64,000 nucleotides of DNA, taken from NCBI GenBank assembly GCA_040222995.1, contig JAVKBW010000046.1, positions 124,001 through 188,000 of the forward strand, written 5' to 3'. The position numbers and the translations under genes are program-made. The stretch is from JAVKBW01 sp040222995 (lineage in GTDB: Bacteria > Pseudomonadota > Alphaproteobacteria > UBA8366 > Aestuariispiraceae). This document shows, piece by piece, positions 1 to 8,509 of the stretch. Each line of letters opens with the position of its first letter. Position 1 is the first letter of the stretch. Under the pieces are notes generated by a model. The model searched no databases and was not told where the DNA came from. It saw nothing but the letters and a program-made list of their open reading frames with translations.

Positions 1-2300
1 TCCTCGGCGATATGCGGCGTCATCGGTGAAATCAGCCGAATGACGGTCTCCAGCGCTTCGCGGGAGGCATAGCCGGCGGAGGGATGGTCGTCGCTGTAAT
101 CCGCCAGCGCGTTGCTGAGCTCGCGAATCCGCGCCACCGCCCGGTTAAAGTGAAACCGCTCCAGATCGGATGTTACGGCGTCGATTGTCTTGTGCGTGGT
201 CTGGCGAAGGGCGGCGGCGGCATCGCTGAGATCCGCGGGCACGCCCGCATCCATCAGCGAGACAGGACCGGCTTTTTCGCTGGTCAGCCGCCACAGCCGG
301 TTGAGAAACCGCCAGGCGCCCTCGACCCCGGATTCCGTCCATTCCAGATCGCGGTCCGGCGGGCTGTCGGACAGCATGAACAGGCGTGCGGTGTCAGCGC
401 CGTAACTGTCGACGATGTCCTGTGGGTCGACCACATTCTTCTTCGACTTGCTCATCTTTTCCGACCGGCCGACCTTCAGTTCCTCGCCGGTTTCGGCATG
501 CACGACCCGGTCGGGCGATTCCCGAACGACCTGAACCGGCGGCACCCAGGCCCCGGCGGCGTTCTTGTAGGTTTCGTGGCAGACCATGCCCTGGGTGAAC
601 AGCCCCTTGAACGGTTCACTGACATCGGTATAGCCGCAGGTTTTCAGCGCCCGCATGAAGAAACGGGAATACAGAAGGTGCAGCACGGCGTGCTCGACGC
701 CGCCGATATACTGGTCGACCGGCAGCCAGCGATCCGCCTTCGCCTTGTCGAAACCGGTTTCGGCGTTCTTCGGGTCGCAATACCGCGCGAAATACCAGGA
801 CGATTCGAAAAACGTGTCGAAGGTGTCGGTTTCGCGTTCCGCCGGCTCGCCGCAGGACGGGCAGGCGACATGTTTCCAGGTCGGGTGACGGGCCAGCGGA
901 TTGCCCGGCGAATCGAAATCGACATCGTCAGGCAGGGTGACCGGCAGGTCTGAATCCGGTACGGGAACGATACCGCAGGACGGGCAATGCACCATCGGAA
1001 TCGGGCAGCCCCAGTATCGCTGGCGCGAAACGCCCCAGTCGCGCAGGCGGTAGGTGATCGTGCCTTCGCCGAGGCCGGCCTTCGTCACCGCTTCGATTGC
1101 CGCGCGCTTGCCGTCATCGACGCCGAGGCCGTTAAGAAACTGCGAATTGATCAGCGTTCCCGGTCCGGTATAGGCGGTATCGCCGACGGAAAATCCGGCG
1201 GCGTCCTCGTCGGACGGGCAGACCACCGGCGTTACCGGCAGGTCGTATTTGCGGGCGAAATCCAGGTCGCGCTGGTCATGGGCCGGACAGCCGAAAATCG
1301 CGCCACTGCCGTATTCCATCAGCACGAAATTCGCGACATATACCGGCAGGGTCCAGTCAGGGTCGAGCGGATGGCGTACCCGCAACCCGGTGTCGACGCC
1401 CTTTTTCTCAGCCTTTTCAATCGCTTCCTCGCTGGTGCCCATGCTGTTGCATTCCTGGACGAAGGCGGCGATGCCGGCGTTGCCGGCGGCCAGCTTCTCG
1501 GTCAGCGGATGGGTTGCGGCGATGGCGCAGAACGACGCGCCGAACAGGGTGTCGGGCCGGGTCGTGAAAACCTCGATGGCGTCGTCGCCGCCGACCAGCG
1601 GGAAGGAGACTTTCGCGCCCTCGGACTTGCCGATCCAGTTGGCCTGCATGATCCGCACCTTTTCCGGCCAGCGCGGCAGGTCGTCCAGAGCCGTCAACAG
1701 GTCTTCGGCGAAGGCGGTGATTTTCAGGAACCACTGCGACAATTGCCGCTTTTCGACCAGCGCGCCGGACCGCCAGCCGCGGCCGTCGATCACCTGTTCG
1801 TTGGCCAGCACGGTATTTTCCACCGGGTCCCAGTTGACCCAGGATTCCTTGCGGTAGGCGAGGCCCGCCGTTTCGAAATCCAGAAACATTTTCTGTTCGT
1901 GGGCGTAGTATTCCGGCTCGCAGGTCGCCACCTCGCGGTCCCAGTCCAGCGACAGGCCCAGCATGTCGAGCTGCGCCTTCATGGTCGCGATGTTCTCGCG
2001 GGTCCATTTCGCCGGGTGAACACGGTTCTCGATGGCGGCGTTTTCCGCCGGAAGACCGAAGGCGTCCCATCCCATCGGGTGCAGGACATTGTGGCCCGTC
2101 GCCCGTTTGTAGCGCGCCACGACATCGCCCAGGGTATAGTTGCGGACATGGCCCATATGGATGCGGCCGGACGGATAGGGGAACATTTCGAGGACGTAAT
2201 AATCCGGCTTGCCGGCGGCTTCGCCGGTCACGAACGACCCGGCATCGCGCCAGTTACGCCGCCATTTGCGTTCGACTTCTGTCTGGTTGTAGCGTGTCAT
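1..2300 (-). CDS. leuS: Leucyl-tRNA synthetase, C-terminal end outside window
   Basis: Class I aminoacyl-tRNA synthetase that charges tRNA-Leu in the cytoplasm. The reading frame is open from the ATG at 2300 to the window edge, about 766 codons, so roughly the last 100 residues (rest of the anticodon-binding and C-terminal domains) are missing. Seen in the translation: the ATP-binding HIGH-type motif in PYPSGRIHMGH near residue 45, the CP1 editing insert with its TTRPDT motif near residue 240, and the KMSKSKKN loop near residue 610. The gene starts 6 nt after the stop of the DUF3576 lipoprotein gene, an arrangement common in alphaproteobacteria, where lptE and holA usually follow leuS; those would lie to the left of this window. 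The family assignment is certain. Confidence 0.98.
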   Translation of the reverse strand, partial: MTRYNQTEVERKWRRNWRDAGSFVTGEAAGKPDYYVLEMFPYPSGRIHMGHVRNYTLGDVVARYKRATGHNVLHPMGWDAFGLPAENAAIENRVHPAKWTRENIATMKAQLDMLGLSLDWDREVATCEPEYYAHEQKMFLDFETAGLAYRKESWVNWDPVENTVLANEQVIDGRGWRSGALVEKRQLSQWFLKITAFAEDLLTALDDLPRWPEKVRIMQANWIGKSEGAKVSFPLVGGDDAIEVFTTRPDTLFGASFCAIAATHPLTEKLAAGNAGIAAFVQECNSMGTSEEAIEKAEKKGVDTGLRVRHPLDPDWTLPVYVANFVLMEYGSGAIFGCPAHDQRDLDFARKYDLPVTPVVCPSDEDAAGFSVGDTAYTGPGTLINSQFLNGLGVDDGKRAAIEAVTKAGLGEGTITYRLRDWGVSRQRYWGCPIPMVHCPSCGIVPVPDSDLPVTLPDDVDFDSPGNPLARHPTWKHVACPSCGEPAERETDTFDTFFESSWYFARYCDPKNAETGFDKAKADRWLPVDQYIGGVEHAVLHLLYSRFFMRALKTCGYTDVSEPFKGLFTQGMVCHETYKNAAGAWVPPVQVVRESPDRVVHAETGEELKVGRSEKMSKSKKNVVDPQDIVDSYGADTARLFMLSDSPPDRDLEWTESGVEGAWRFLNRLWRLTSEKAGPVSLMDAGVPADLSDAAAALRQTTHKTIDAVTSDLERFHFNRAVARIRELSNALADYSDDHPSAGYASREALETVIRLISPMTPHIAE

Positions 2301-2306
2301 CGTTTT

Positions 2307-2828
2307 TTACTCGAGCGCGGCGGCGGCGATCCGCAATTCCCGGGCCCGCGCCAGAATGGCGTTTTCCAGCGAGTAGACGGTTTCCTCGCCGACCGGCGCA
2401 TCGATCCACTGGCCGCTAGCCGTGCGGATCTGCTTGAAGGCCGAGACCCGCAGACCGTCGGCCCGCAATTCCCGGCCGAGAATAAACACATTCAGTTTGA
2501 ACCGCGCATCCGGGGTTTCCGGCGCGGCGTACCAGTCGGTGATGATGACGCCGCCGAACGGATCCGCCTGGGTCAGCGGGAAAAAGGAAATCGTGTCCAG
2601 CGAGGCCCGCCACAGGAAACTGTTGACGGAAATGCCGCCTGAATTGTTGGAACCGCCGTCGTCCCCGAAGATGCCTTCGATGCCGGACCCGCCGACCTTT
2701 CCGAGGCTGGCCAGACGTTTCTGTCTCACATCATCGCCGGCATCTTCGGCGACGGTGCCACCGCTGCAGCCGGCCAGCAGACTGGCGAGAACCACCATAA
2801 CCGGTAAAAACAATCGCCTCGCGCGCAT
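2307..2828 (-). CDS. DUF3576 family lipoprotein
   Basis: Small predicted lipoprotein of about 173 residues. I start at the ATG at 2828 because it gives a canonical signal: positive MRARR, a hydrophobic stretch, then the lipobox LLAGC, cleaved before the Cys. An ATG 12 nt upstream is possible. The mature part begins with a Gly/Asp/Ser-rich linker followed by the conserved DUF3576 core (NSFLWRASLDT, DPFGGVIITDWY, ILGRELRADG). The family is alphaproteobacterial, of unknown function, and typically sits just upstream of leuS as here. A periplasm-facing lipid anchor is inferred. The Gly/Asp/Asn linker at residues about 45-65 is probably disordered. Confidence 0.9.
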   Translation of the reverse strand: MRARRLFLPVMVVLASLLAGCSGGTVAEDAGDDVRQKRLASLGKVGGSGIEGIFGDDGGSNNSGGISVNSFLWRASLDTISFFPLTQADPFGGVIITDWYAAPETPDARFKLNVFILGRELRADGLRVSAFKQIRTASGQWIDAPVGEETVYSLENAILARARELRIAAAALE

Positions 2829-3030
2829 CGTACCACCCATTCAAACGACAAGGTCTCAATTCCGGAAGCCGGAACCCGAACAGGCTTCATACCTGACGTT
2901 TGCCGAAAAAAAAAGCAATGCCAGGCCTGTAGCGGCGCTTTCCTTATAAAGGTCACAATTCAGACCGGATGGCGAGCACCGGACCCGTTTCCGGAATGCC
3001 GTTCAGGCGGACGGGCTGGTTCGGCCGGCC

Positions 3031-3067
3031 GCACAAAAAGAAAGGCCGGGGAAATCCCCGGCCTTTC
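3031..3067 (-). terminator. Rho-independent terminator of the porin gene
   Basis: A perfect 12-bp stem (3040-3051 with 3056-3067, arm GAAAGGCCGGGG) around a 4-nt loop. On the minus strand it is followed by CTTTTT at 3040-3034. It begins 22 nt after the porin stop codon, so it ends that transcript. Confidence 0.92.
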
Positions 3068-3088
3068 CGCGTAAAAATCCGAAAAGGA

Positions 3089-4210
3089 TTAGTACGTAAC
3101 CGTCGTGCCGATAACGATCGCGTCGACGTCGGAGTCGGTCGTAACCGCGCCCTGGTCAGCAATCGAGTTGGCGGTGTAGTACTGAGCGAAAGCGGTCATG
3201 CCCTCGGCAACCGTGTACTGCAGGTCAACCGTGAAGATGTCGATTTCACTGTCGAGGCCGTCGCCGTCTTCATCCGCTTCGTTGTTGAAGTAGGATGTGG
3301 AGACCGCACCGGCGCCGAAGCTGTAAGCCGCACCGACCGACCAATACGTCTGGCCGTCACCGTTGGTGTTCTGAGCAACGTTCGTGTCGCCCGAGTCCAT
3401 GATGCCTGCGCCGACCGAGAAGCCGCCGAAGGAAACCGTCGCACCAGCGTGCAGGGCTTCAACGTCTTCCAGCGTCGTGTCGCCGGCGTCGGAGTAGGCA
3501 GCACCAGCCGAGAGGCCGATACCAACATCGCCGAACGAACCATCATAGTTGATGGCGCCTTCGTACTGAACCATGTCGCCGTAGCCACCGGTGTTGGTCG
3601 TGCTGTTGAAGTTGCCTGTGCCGTTCGGCATCGTGACGCCGTCACGGTCCGGCTGGATCGACACACCGGCGCTGAAACCGCCGAAGGACGGGGTGTAGTA
3701 TGCGATTTTCGCATCGTCACCCGTTACACCGGCCCAAGACGCGAACGCGATGATGTCTGCTTCGACGCCAGCCGAAGTCAGGATGGTCTGGGAAACGTCA
3801 AAGCCCCAGTTACCGACCTGTACGCTCTGGCCGCCTTTTTCCATGTTGTCCAGAACGCCGTCGTCACCACCGAGGTGCAGCGTACCCCAGCCACCTTCCA
3901 GGAAGATGTAGTGTTCGTCGACTGTGACCGCGCCAGCCGGCTGACGGAAGTCGATGTTGACACCGTAGGTCAGGCCGTTGTCGGCCGTGCCGGAAGCGTC
4001 GAGACGGATTTCCGTGCCCGCGTTAGCGAACTGGAACTGGCCGCCGTCACCACCATCGGTCGTGCCCGGGCCGTCTTCGTCACGAATAACATACGCCAAC
4101 CGTGTCGCACCTGACATGGACACTTTCGGCGCTTCACCCGCAAACGCCACCGGCGTTGTGACGATACCAACTGCTACGAGAGCAGATGATCCGATCAAGA
4201 GTTTACGCAT
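3089..4210 (-). CDS. Outer-membrane porin
   Basis: A predicted 373-residue trimeric-type general porin forming a beta-barrel in the outer membrane for diffusion of small solutes. The start at 4210 is chosen because AAGGAG lies 6 nt upstream and MRKLLIGSSALVAVG gives a clean Sec signal peptide cleaved after AFA near residue 24; an ATG 15 nt further up is less likely. The mature protein is acidic, rich in Gly, Asp, Asn and Thr, with alternating hydrophobic strands. It ends in TVTY, the terminal aromatic residue expected for BAM-dependent insertion. The motif DEHYIFLEGGWGTLHLGG is typical of alphaproteobacterial porins. Monocistronic, with its own terminator. Two small hairpins lie in the leader. 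Confidence 0.93.
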   Translation of the reverse strand: MRKLLIGSSALVAVGIVTTPVAFAGEAPKVSMSGATRLAYVIRDEDGPGTTDGGDGGQFQFANAGTEIRLDASGTADNGLTYGVNIDFRQPAGAVTVDEHYIFLEGGWGTLHLGGDDGVLDNMEKGGQSVQVGNWGFDVSQTILTSAGVEADIIAFASWAGVTGDDAKIAYYTPSFGGFSAGVSIQPDRDGVTMPNGTGNFNSTTNTGGYGDMVQYEGAINYDGSFGDVGIGLSAGAAYSDAGDTTLEDVEALHAGATVSFGGFSVGAGIMDSGDTNVAQNTNGDGQTYWSVGAAYSFGAGAVSTSYFNNEADEDGDGLDSEIDIFTVDLQYTVAEGMTAFAQYYTANSIADQGAVTTDSDVDAIVIGTTVTY

Positions 4211-4235
4211 TTCATACTCCTTCATCTCATAAAGT

Positions 4236-4263
4236 GGGCTTTTTGCCCGTTTGGCGTTACGCC
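4236..4263 (-). promoter_or_regulatory. Two small hairpins in the porin 5' leader
   Basis: GGGCTTTTTGCCC at 4236-4248 (4-bp stem, 5-nt loop) and GGCGTTACGCC at 4253-4263 lie in tandem 26-53 nt upstream of the porin start. They could shape the leader or a small-RNA target site, which is common for porin mRNAs. No function can be shown from sequence. The remaining upstream region to 4457 shows no confident promoter. Confidence 0.3.
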
Positions 4264-4457
4264 ACTGTCCTAATGATGACGTCGAACCGTCAGTTTTTGA
4301 ATTCGATCCCCAACCATCAGAAGCTTGCTCGAATCGCCGTCGCGTTCACGCCGAAACGATCCGATATTGGTCTAACCGGGTTAGCCGCAAGGTTCAACGG
4401 AGAACACAAGGGTTTCCGTCGATTAGGGCAAGAGTGTGACGAAGTTGCAACAAAGGC

Positions 4458-6299
4458 CTATCGCGCTGATTCTGTTTCGGAATCATACGCAATCGCCCTG
4501 GCGTCGAAAAGCGGGCCAAGGCCGGGGCGGTACCGGTCCGACCGGTTGACGGATTTTGTCGAAATCGCCTTGCGCACCTGCTTGTAGCTGGCGGTCGCCA
4601 TTTTCCGCTTGTTGGTGTGGAAGGACAGGCAGGCGTCGTCCCAGTCCAGCCCGATCGCATCGAGCATGAAGGCGACGGTTTCCTGCGGTTCGCCTACCAG
4701 ATCCTCGTAGCGGATCAGCTTCACCCGCTCGGGGCAGGCGGCGAGATACAGGTCGCGCAGCCGGTCATGGGCGCGATAGAAATGCCACAAGGCCTCGGGA
4801 TCGTTGTCGAACACCATCGGCGAGGCGAAATTCTGCATAAAGATGGACAGCGCGACATCGTCCGGGTTGCGGTCGGTCCAGAAGACGGTCGCTTTCGGGA
4901 ACAGCCGCAGGATCAGGCCGGTAAACAGGAAATTGAACGGGTTCTTGTCGACGATCCGGCGCGCCTGCGGCCTTTCCGCCGCCCGCTCCATCTCGGTCAG
5001 GTAGGCCTGCGCCAGATCCGGCATCGATTGCGGATTGGCGATCGCCTTGTCCCACCAGTCGATGGTGGCGCGCACGCCGCGCCCGGCGCCCAGATCCTTG
5101 ACGATGCTCTGGATGCCGATGCCCTCGCCGATGCCGTCGCCTTCCGGATGCGACGCCAGAATCTGCTCCATCAGCGAGGTGCCGGACCGCGGCATACCGA
5201 GGATGAAAGTCGGCCGCTCGTCATCGGAGCCGGTGGCCAGCCGGTCGAGGTCGCCGCGCTCCAGCCGCAGTCTCGTCTCCTCGACATACGTGTCGATGTT
5301 TTCCGGCCGGTAGAACGAGCCGACGGTTTCCAGTGTCTGCTTCTTGTAGGCGTTGGCGCGCAGATAGGCTGCGCCCGCTTCGTCGTATTTCTTGATCTTG
5401 TCGTAGAAGGCGGCCTTGTTGAATTCGGAATTCGCCCGGTCTTCGATCAGGCCAAGGTCGATATCGGCGGATTCGATTTTTCGGACGCAGTCGCTCACCC
5501 TTTTGTCCAGGGCCGCCCTTTCCGCGTCGGTTTCAGGCTCCGACAGGTCGAGCAGCGTGTTAATGGCCGGAATGTGGGTCGGCGTGCGGTCGAGAATTCG
5601 GTGCGCCATCGCGACCGCCTCCGTCACCTCGCCGTTGATGGCGTGGATGCGCATCAGCACGGTTTGCGATTTCGGTTCTTCCGGCGCCAGGGCCAGGGCT
5701 TTCAGCGCGTGCTCCTTCGCATCGTCGATCTTGGTGTGTTTCAGGTTGAAGGTCGCCAGCAGCATCCAGGACCGCGGATTCCGGGGATCGATTTTCGTCG
5801 CCGCGAGATAGGCCCGTTCCGCCTCCTCGAACCGGCCCAGAAGATCAAGGCTTTCCGCCATATTGTAGTAGGAGTCCAGAACCCTCGGCGCGACCTTCAT
5901 GCAATGCGCCCAGGTCTTGATGGCGTCGTCGCTGCGCCCCATCGCGCGGTAGCACAAAGCCAGATTGTTGAGAAGCGGCGGGCTGTCGCGGTCCAGTTTC
6001 AGCGCTTTCTGCAGGGCGTCGACGGCTTCGGCATTGCGGCCACGGTCCATTTCGACGACGGCCATGCCGGCCAAAGCCGCCGGATTGTTCGGCGCGGCGC
6101 GGTAGCTGCGCTGAAAATAGTCGGCCGCGTCCTTCAGGCGCTTCTTCTTGTGCAGACAGACGCCCATCAGATACAGCGCGTGCGGGTTGGTCTGCGCCTT
6201 TTTCAGAATTTTCTTCGCCAGCTTTTCCGCTTCGAGGACCTTGCCCTCTTCCAGCAGCATGAAGCCTTTCTGAAGCTGTTCCTGCAGTGTTTTCATCAT
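4458..6299 (-). CDS. TPR-repeat sulfotransferase family protein (613 aa)
   Basis: N-terminal tetratricopeptide repeats (about residues 5-260) are followed by a PAPS-dependent sulfotransferase domain. The 5'-phosphosulfate-binding loop is GMPRSGTSLMEQ near residue 370, and a 3'-phosphate-binding-like region WTDRNPDDVALSIF follows near 470. The C-terminal family signature (CLSFHTNKR, then TASYKQVRKAI) is also present. No signal peptide, so cytoplasmic. The start ATG at 6299 overlaps the TGA of the upstream paralogue by 4 nt (ATGA), implying translational coupling; an in-frame extension to 6377 runs inside the upstream gene and is unlikely. Such proteins are predicted to transfer sulfate from PAPS to a hydroxyl acceptor. 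The acceptor is unknown. No signs of decay. Confidence 0.9.
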   Translation of the reverse strand: MMKTLQEQLQKGFMLLEEGKVLEAEKLAKKILKKAQTNPHALYLMGVCLHKKKRLKDAADYFQRSYRAAPNNPAALAGMAVVEMDRGRNAEAVDALQKALKLDRDSPPLLNNLALCYRAMGRSDDAIKTWAHCMKVAPRVLDSYYNMAESLDLLGRFEEAERAYLAATKIDPRNPRSWMLLATFNLKHTKIDDAKEHALKALALAPEEPKSQTVLMRIHAINGEVTEAVAMAHRILDRTPTHIPAINTLLDLSEPETDAERAALDKRVSDCVRKIESADIDLGLIEDRANSEFNKAAFYDKIKKYDEAGAAYLRANAYKKQTLETVGSFYRPENIDTYVEETRLRLERGDLDRLATGSDDERPTFILGMPRSGTSLMEQILASHPEGDGIGEGIGIQSIVKDLGAGRGVRATIDWWDKAIANPQSMPDLAQAYLTEMERAAERPQARRIVDKNPFNFLFTGLILRLFPKATVFWTDRNPDDVALSIFMQNFASPMVFDNDPEALWHFYRAHDRLRDLYLAACPERVKLIRYEDLVGEPQETVAFMLDAIGLDWDDACLSFHTNKRKMATASYKQVRKAISTKSVNRSDRYRPGLGPLFDARAIAYDSETESAR

Positions 6300-8503
6300 C
6301 GATCGCCATTGTCCGGACCGGCGGCGTCGCCAAGCGCATCCAGCAGGGGTTGAAGGTGGTGTTCGTAACGCCGCCACGCCTGAACGGAATCCTTGTAGAT
6401 CGGCTGCCGGACCTGGGCGACGCTTGCCGTCTTAACTGTGCGTTTATTGGTGTGGAAATCAAGACAGGCGTCATTCCACGTCAGGCCGCAATGGCCGACC
6501 AGCGCCCGTGTGTGGGTTTCCGGCTCCGCAACAAGGTCTTCGTAGACGATATCGTGAATCCGGTCCGGCATCACGGTTGACCAGTGCGCCATGAGGGCTC
6601 GGTAGAGGCGATAGTACCGGCCCAGTTCCCGCTGGTCGTAGCCGAAAAACTGGCCGGTGGAAAACAACCGCATGAAAATCGACAGGCAGGTATCGACCGG
6701 GTCGCGGCGGCAATGGACGATTTTCGCGCCCGGCAGCATCAACGCGATCAGGCCGAGATAGATGAAATTGGCCGGCATCTTGTTGGTGAAACAGTCATAA
6801 TCCGGCGCCCGGGCGCGCATGGCGTCGATATAGTCGGTTCCGGCGGCGGCGAAGGCCTCGCGCGGCGGGTCGCGGTAGGCGGCGGCGAAATTCCTGTCCG
6901 AGGCGACAGCGAAATGCCGTTCGATCGTCTCGTCCAGGTCCAGCACCTCGCCGGCACCGAAAACCTGCGGATGGCTGGACAGGATCTGTTCGACCAGCGT
7001 CGTGCCCGAACGCGGCATGCCGACGATGAAAATCTGGCCCGTTCCGTCGGCCCCCGCGCCCCGGTACCGGTCGAGGACGTCGCGGTCGAAAACCTTCGCG
7101 ATCCTCTCGAAATTCTCTTTCTCCGTCTCGATGGAATAGGTCAGGGATTTCCGGCGGATGGCGTTGGCCTTTGCGAAATATGGAAAGGCGTCATCCGGCC
7201 GGCGCATATCGTCGTAGATCTTGCCCAGCCCGAATCCCAGCAGCATCTGTTGCGCCTCCGTCAGGTCGTCGCGGCGCCAGGCGTCTTCCATGGCGATCAC
7301 GTCGTCGTCGCGGTCGGTGAACTTCCGGCTCAGCGCCAGATGCCGGTGGGCGCTGGCGTTGTTCGGGTTGACCCGGACGGCGTCGCGGAAACAGGCCGTC
7401 GCCTCATCGAGGCGGCCGGATTCAATCAGCGCCGTGCCGAGATTGTTGTGCGCTTCCGACAGGCCGGGATCGATTGACAAGGCCTCCCGGTACGCGGCGA
7501 TGCCCTCTTCCATCCGGCTCTGGTCGACGAGCACCACCCCCAGGGCGGCAATCAGCTCGGCTTCCTTCGGCCGGTCCCGCAGCGCGTCGCGCAGCAGGCT
7601 TTCGGCCTCCGGCGACCGGCGCGCGCCGACCATCGATTGCGCCAGCGCGCACAGGGTCGACGTCTTCGGGTCCAGGTCACAAGCCTGCTGAAAGGCCGCG
7701 ACGGCGGCGTTGAACCGTTCGCGGATCTGCGCGACCTTGCCGAGGTTGACGAATGCCAGGGCGTTTTTTCCATCGATCTCGCTCGCCTGACGGTAGGACT
7801 CCTGCGCCTGTTCAAGGTCGCCTTTTTCCTGCAGGGCGTTGCCGAGATTGATCAGCGCCTTGGTCATTTTCGGGTTGATCGCCAGCGCGGCCCGGCAGGA
7901 GTCGATCGCCTCGTCGTTGCGCCCCAGCCGGGTCAACGCGTTGCCGAGATTGGCCATGGCGTCGGCATAGCCGGGGCGCAGCTTCAACGCGGTAATATAT
8001 TGTGCAGTGGCGTCCTCATACGCGCCCTTCTCCGCCAGCACGTTGCCGAGATTGTTCAGGGCCTCGGGATAGGCGGGCTTCTTGTCCAGCGCCTTGCGAA
8101 ACGAGGCCTCGGCGGCGTCGGGCGCGCCCTGCCGGGTCTGCACCGTGCCCAGATTGTTGATCGCCTCGGCGTAATCCGGGTTCAGCGACAAAGCCTTTTC
8201 GAACTGCCGCCGCGCCGCGTCGACCCTGTCCATATGCAGAAGCACCAGACCCAGATTGTTTTGCGCCGCGACGTCGGACGGGTTGAGCGCGATCGCTTTC
8301 GAAATCAGCTCGGCCCCGGCCTTGCTGCGCCCGGCGCGGTGTTCGATCAGGCCCAGAAGGTGCAGCGCGGCGGGATGTTTAGGCGCAACGCCAAGCACCC
8401 GTTTGCACAGCGCCGCCGCCTCGCCAAGCTGGCCGGCGGCCTGATGCCGGACAGCCGCCGCCAGCATCTGCTGTAGATCGGCCGGGGTCGGTTTGCCCGC
8501 CAT
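6296..8503 (-). CDS. TPR-repeat sulfotransferase family protein (735 aa)
   Basis: The largest of three paralogues here. About ten or more tetratricopeptide repeats span residues 1 to about 400 (recurring NNLG, A..NLGN and YREALSIDPG elements). The sulfotransferase domain carries the PAPS loop VGMPRSGTTLVEQILSSHP near residue 495 and CRRDPVDTCLSIF near 595. It ends with the family's CLDFHTNKRTVKTAS...QVRQPIYKDS block. The long superhelix suggests a protein or glycoprotein partner. It starts 6 nt after the JmjC gene stop and overlaps the next sulfotransferase gene by 4 nt, so the three form one operon. Function beyond predicted sulfation of an unknown acceptor is not known. Confidence 0.9.
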   Translation of the reverse strand: MAGKPTPADLQQMLAAAVRHQAAGQLGEAAALCKRVLGVAPKHPAALHLLGLIEHRAGRSKAGAELISKAIALNPSDVAAQNNLGLVLLHMDRVDAARRQFEKALSLNPDYAEAINNLGTVQTRQGAPDAAEASFRKALDKKPAYPEALNNLGNVLAEKGAYEDATAQYITALKLRPGYADAMANLGNALTRLGRNDEAIDSCRAALAINPKMTKALINLGNALQEKGDLEQAQESYRQASEIDGKNALAFVNLGKVAQIRERFNAAVAAFQQACDLDPKTSTLCALAQSMVGARRSPEAESLLRDALRDRPKEAELIAALGVVLVDQSRMEEGIAAYREALSIDPGLSEAHNNLGTALIESGRLDEATACFRDAVRVNPNNASAHRHLALSRKFTDRDDDVIAMEDAWRRDDLTEAQQMLLGFGLGKIYDDMRRPDDAFPYFAKANAIRRKSLTYSIETEKENFERIAKVFDRDVLDRYRGAGADGTGQIFIVGMPRSGTTLVEQILSSHPQVFGAGEVLDLDETIERHFAVASDRNFAAAYRDPPREAFAAAGTDYIDAMRARAPDYDCFTNKMPANFIYLGLIALMLPGAKIVHCRRDPVDTCLSIFMRLFSTGQFFGYDQRELGRYYRLYRALMAHWSTVMPDRIHDIVYEDLVAEPETHTRALVGHCGLTWNDACLDFHTNKRTVKTASVAQVRQPIYKDSVQAWRRYEHHLQPLLDALGDAAGPDNGDR

Positions 8504-8509
8504 TCGGCC

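Noticed and set aside
987..2642. Long plus-strand open frame (551 codons) across leuS
   Set aside because: Antisense to leuS, whose protein shows all synthetase motifs; the plus-strand translation is Arg/Gly/His-rich without any domain.
2969..4114. Plus-strand frame of 381 codons across the porin gene
   Set aside because: Mirror image of the porin coding bias; runs through the terminator hairpin.
4211..4587. Small plus-strand frame upstream of the porin
   Set aside because: Overlaps the porin and sulfotransferase genes antisense; no RBS or domain.
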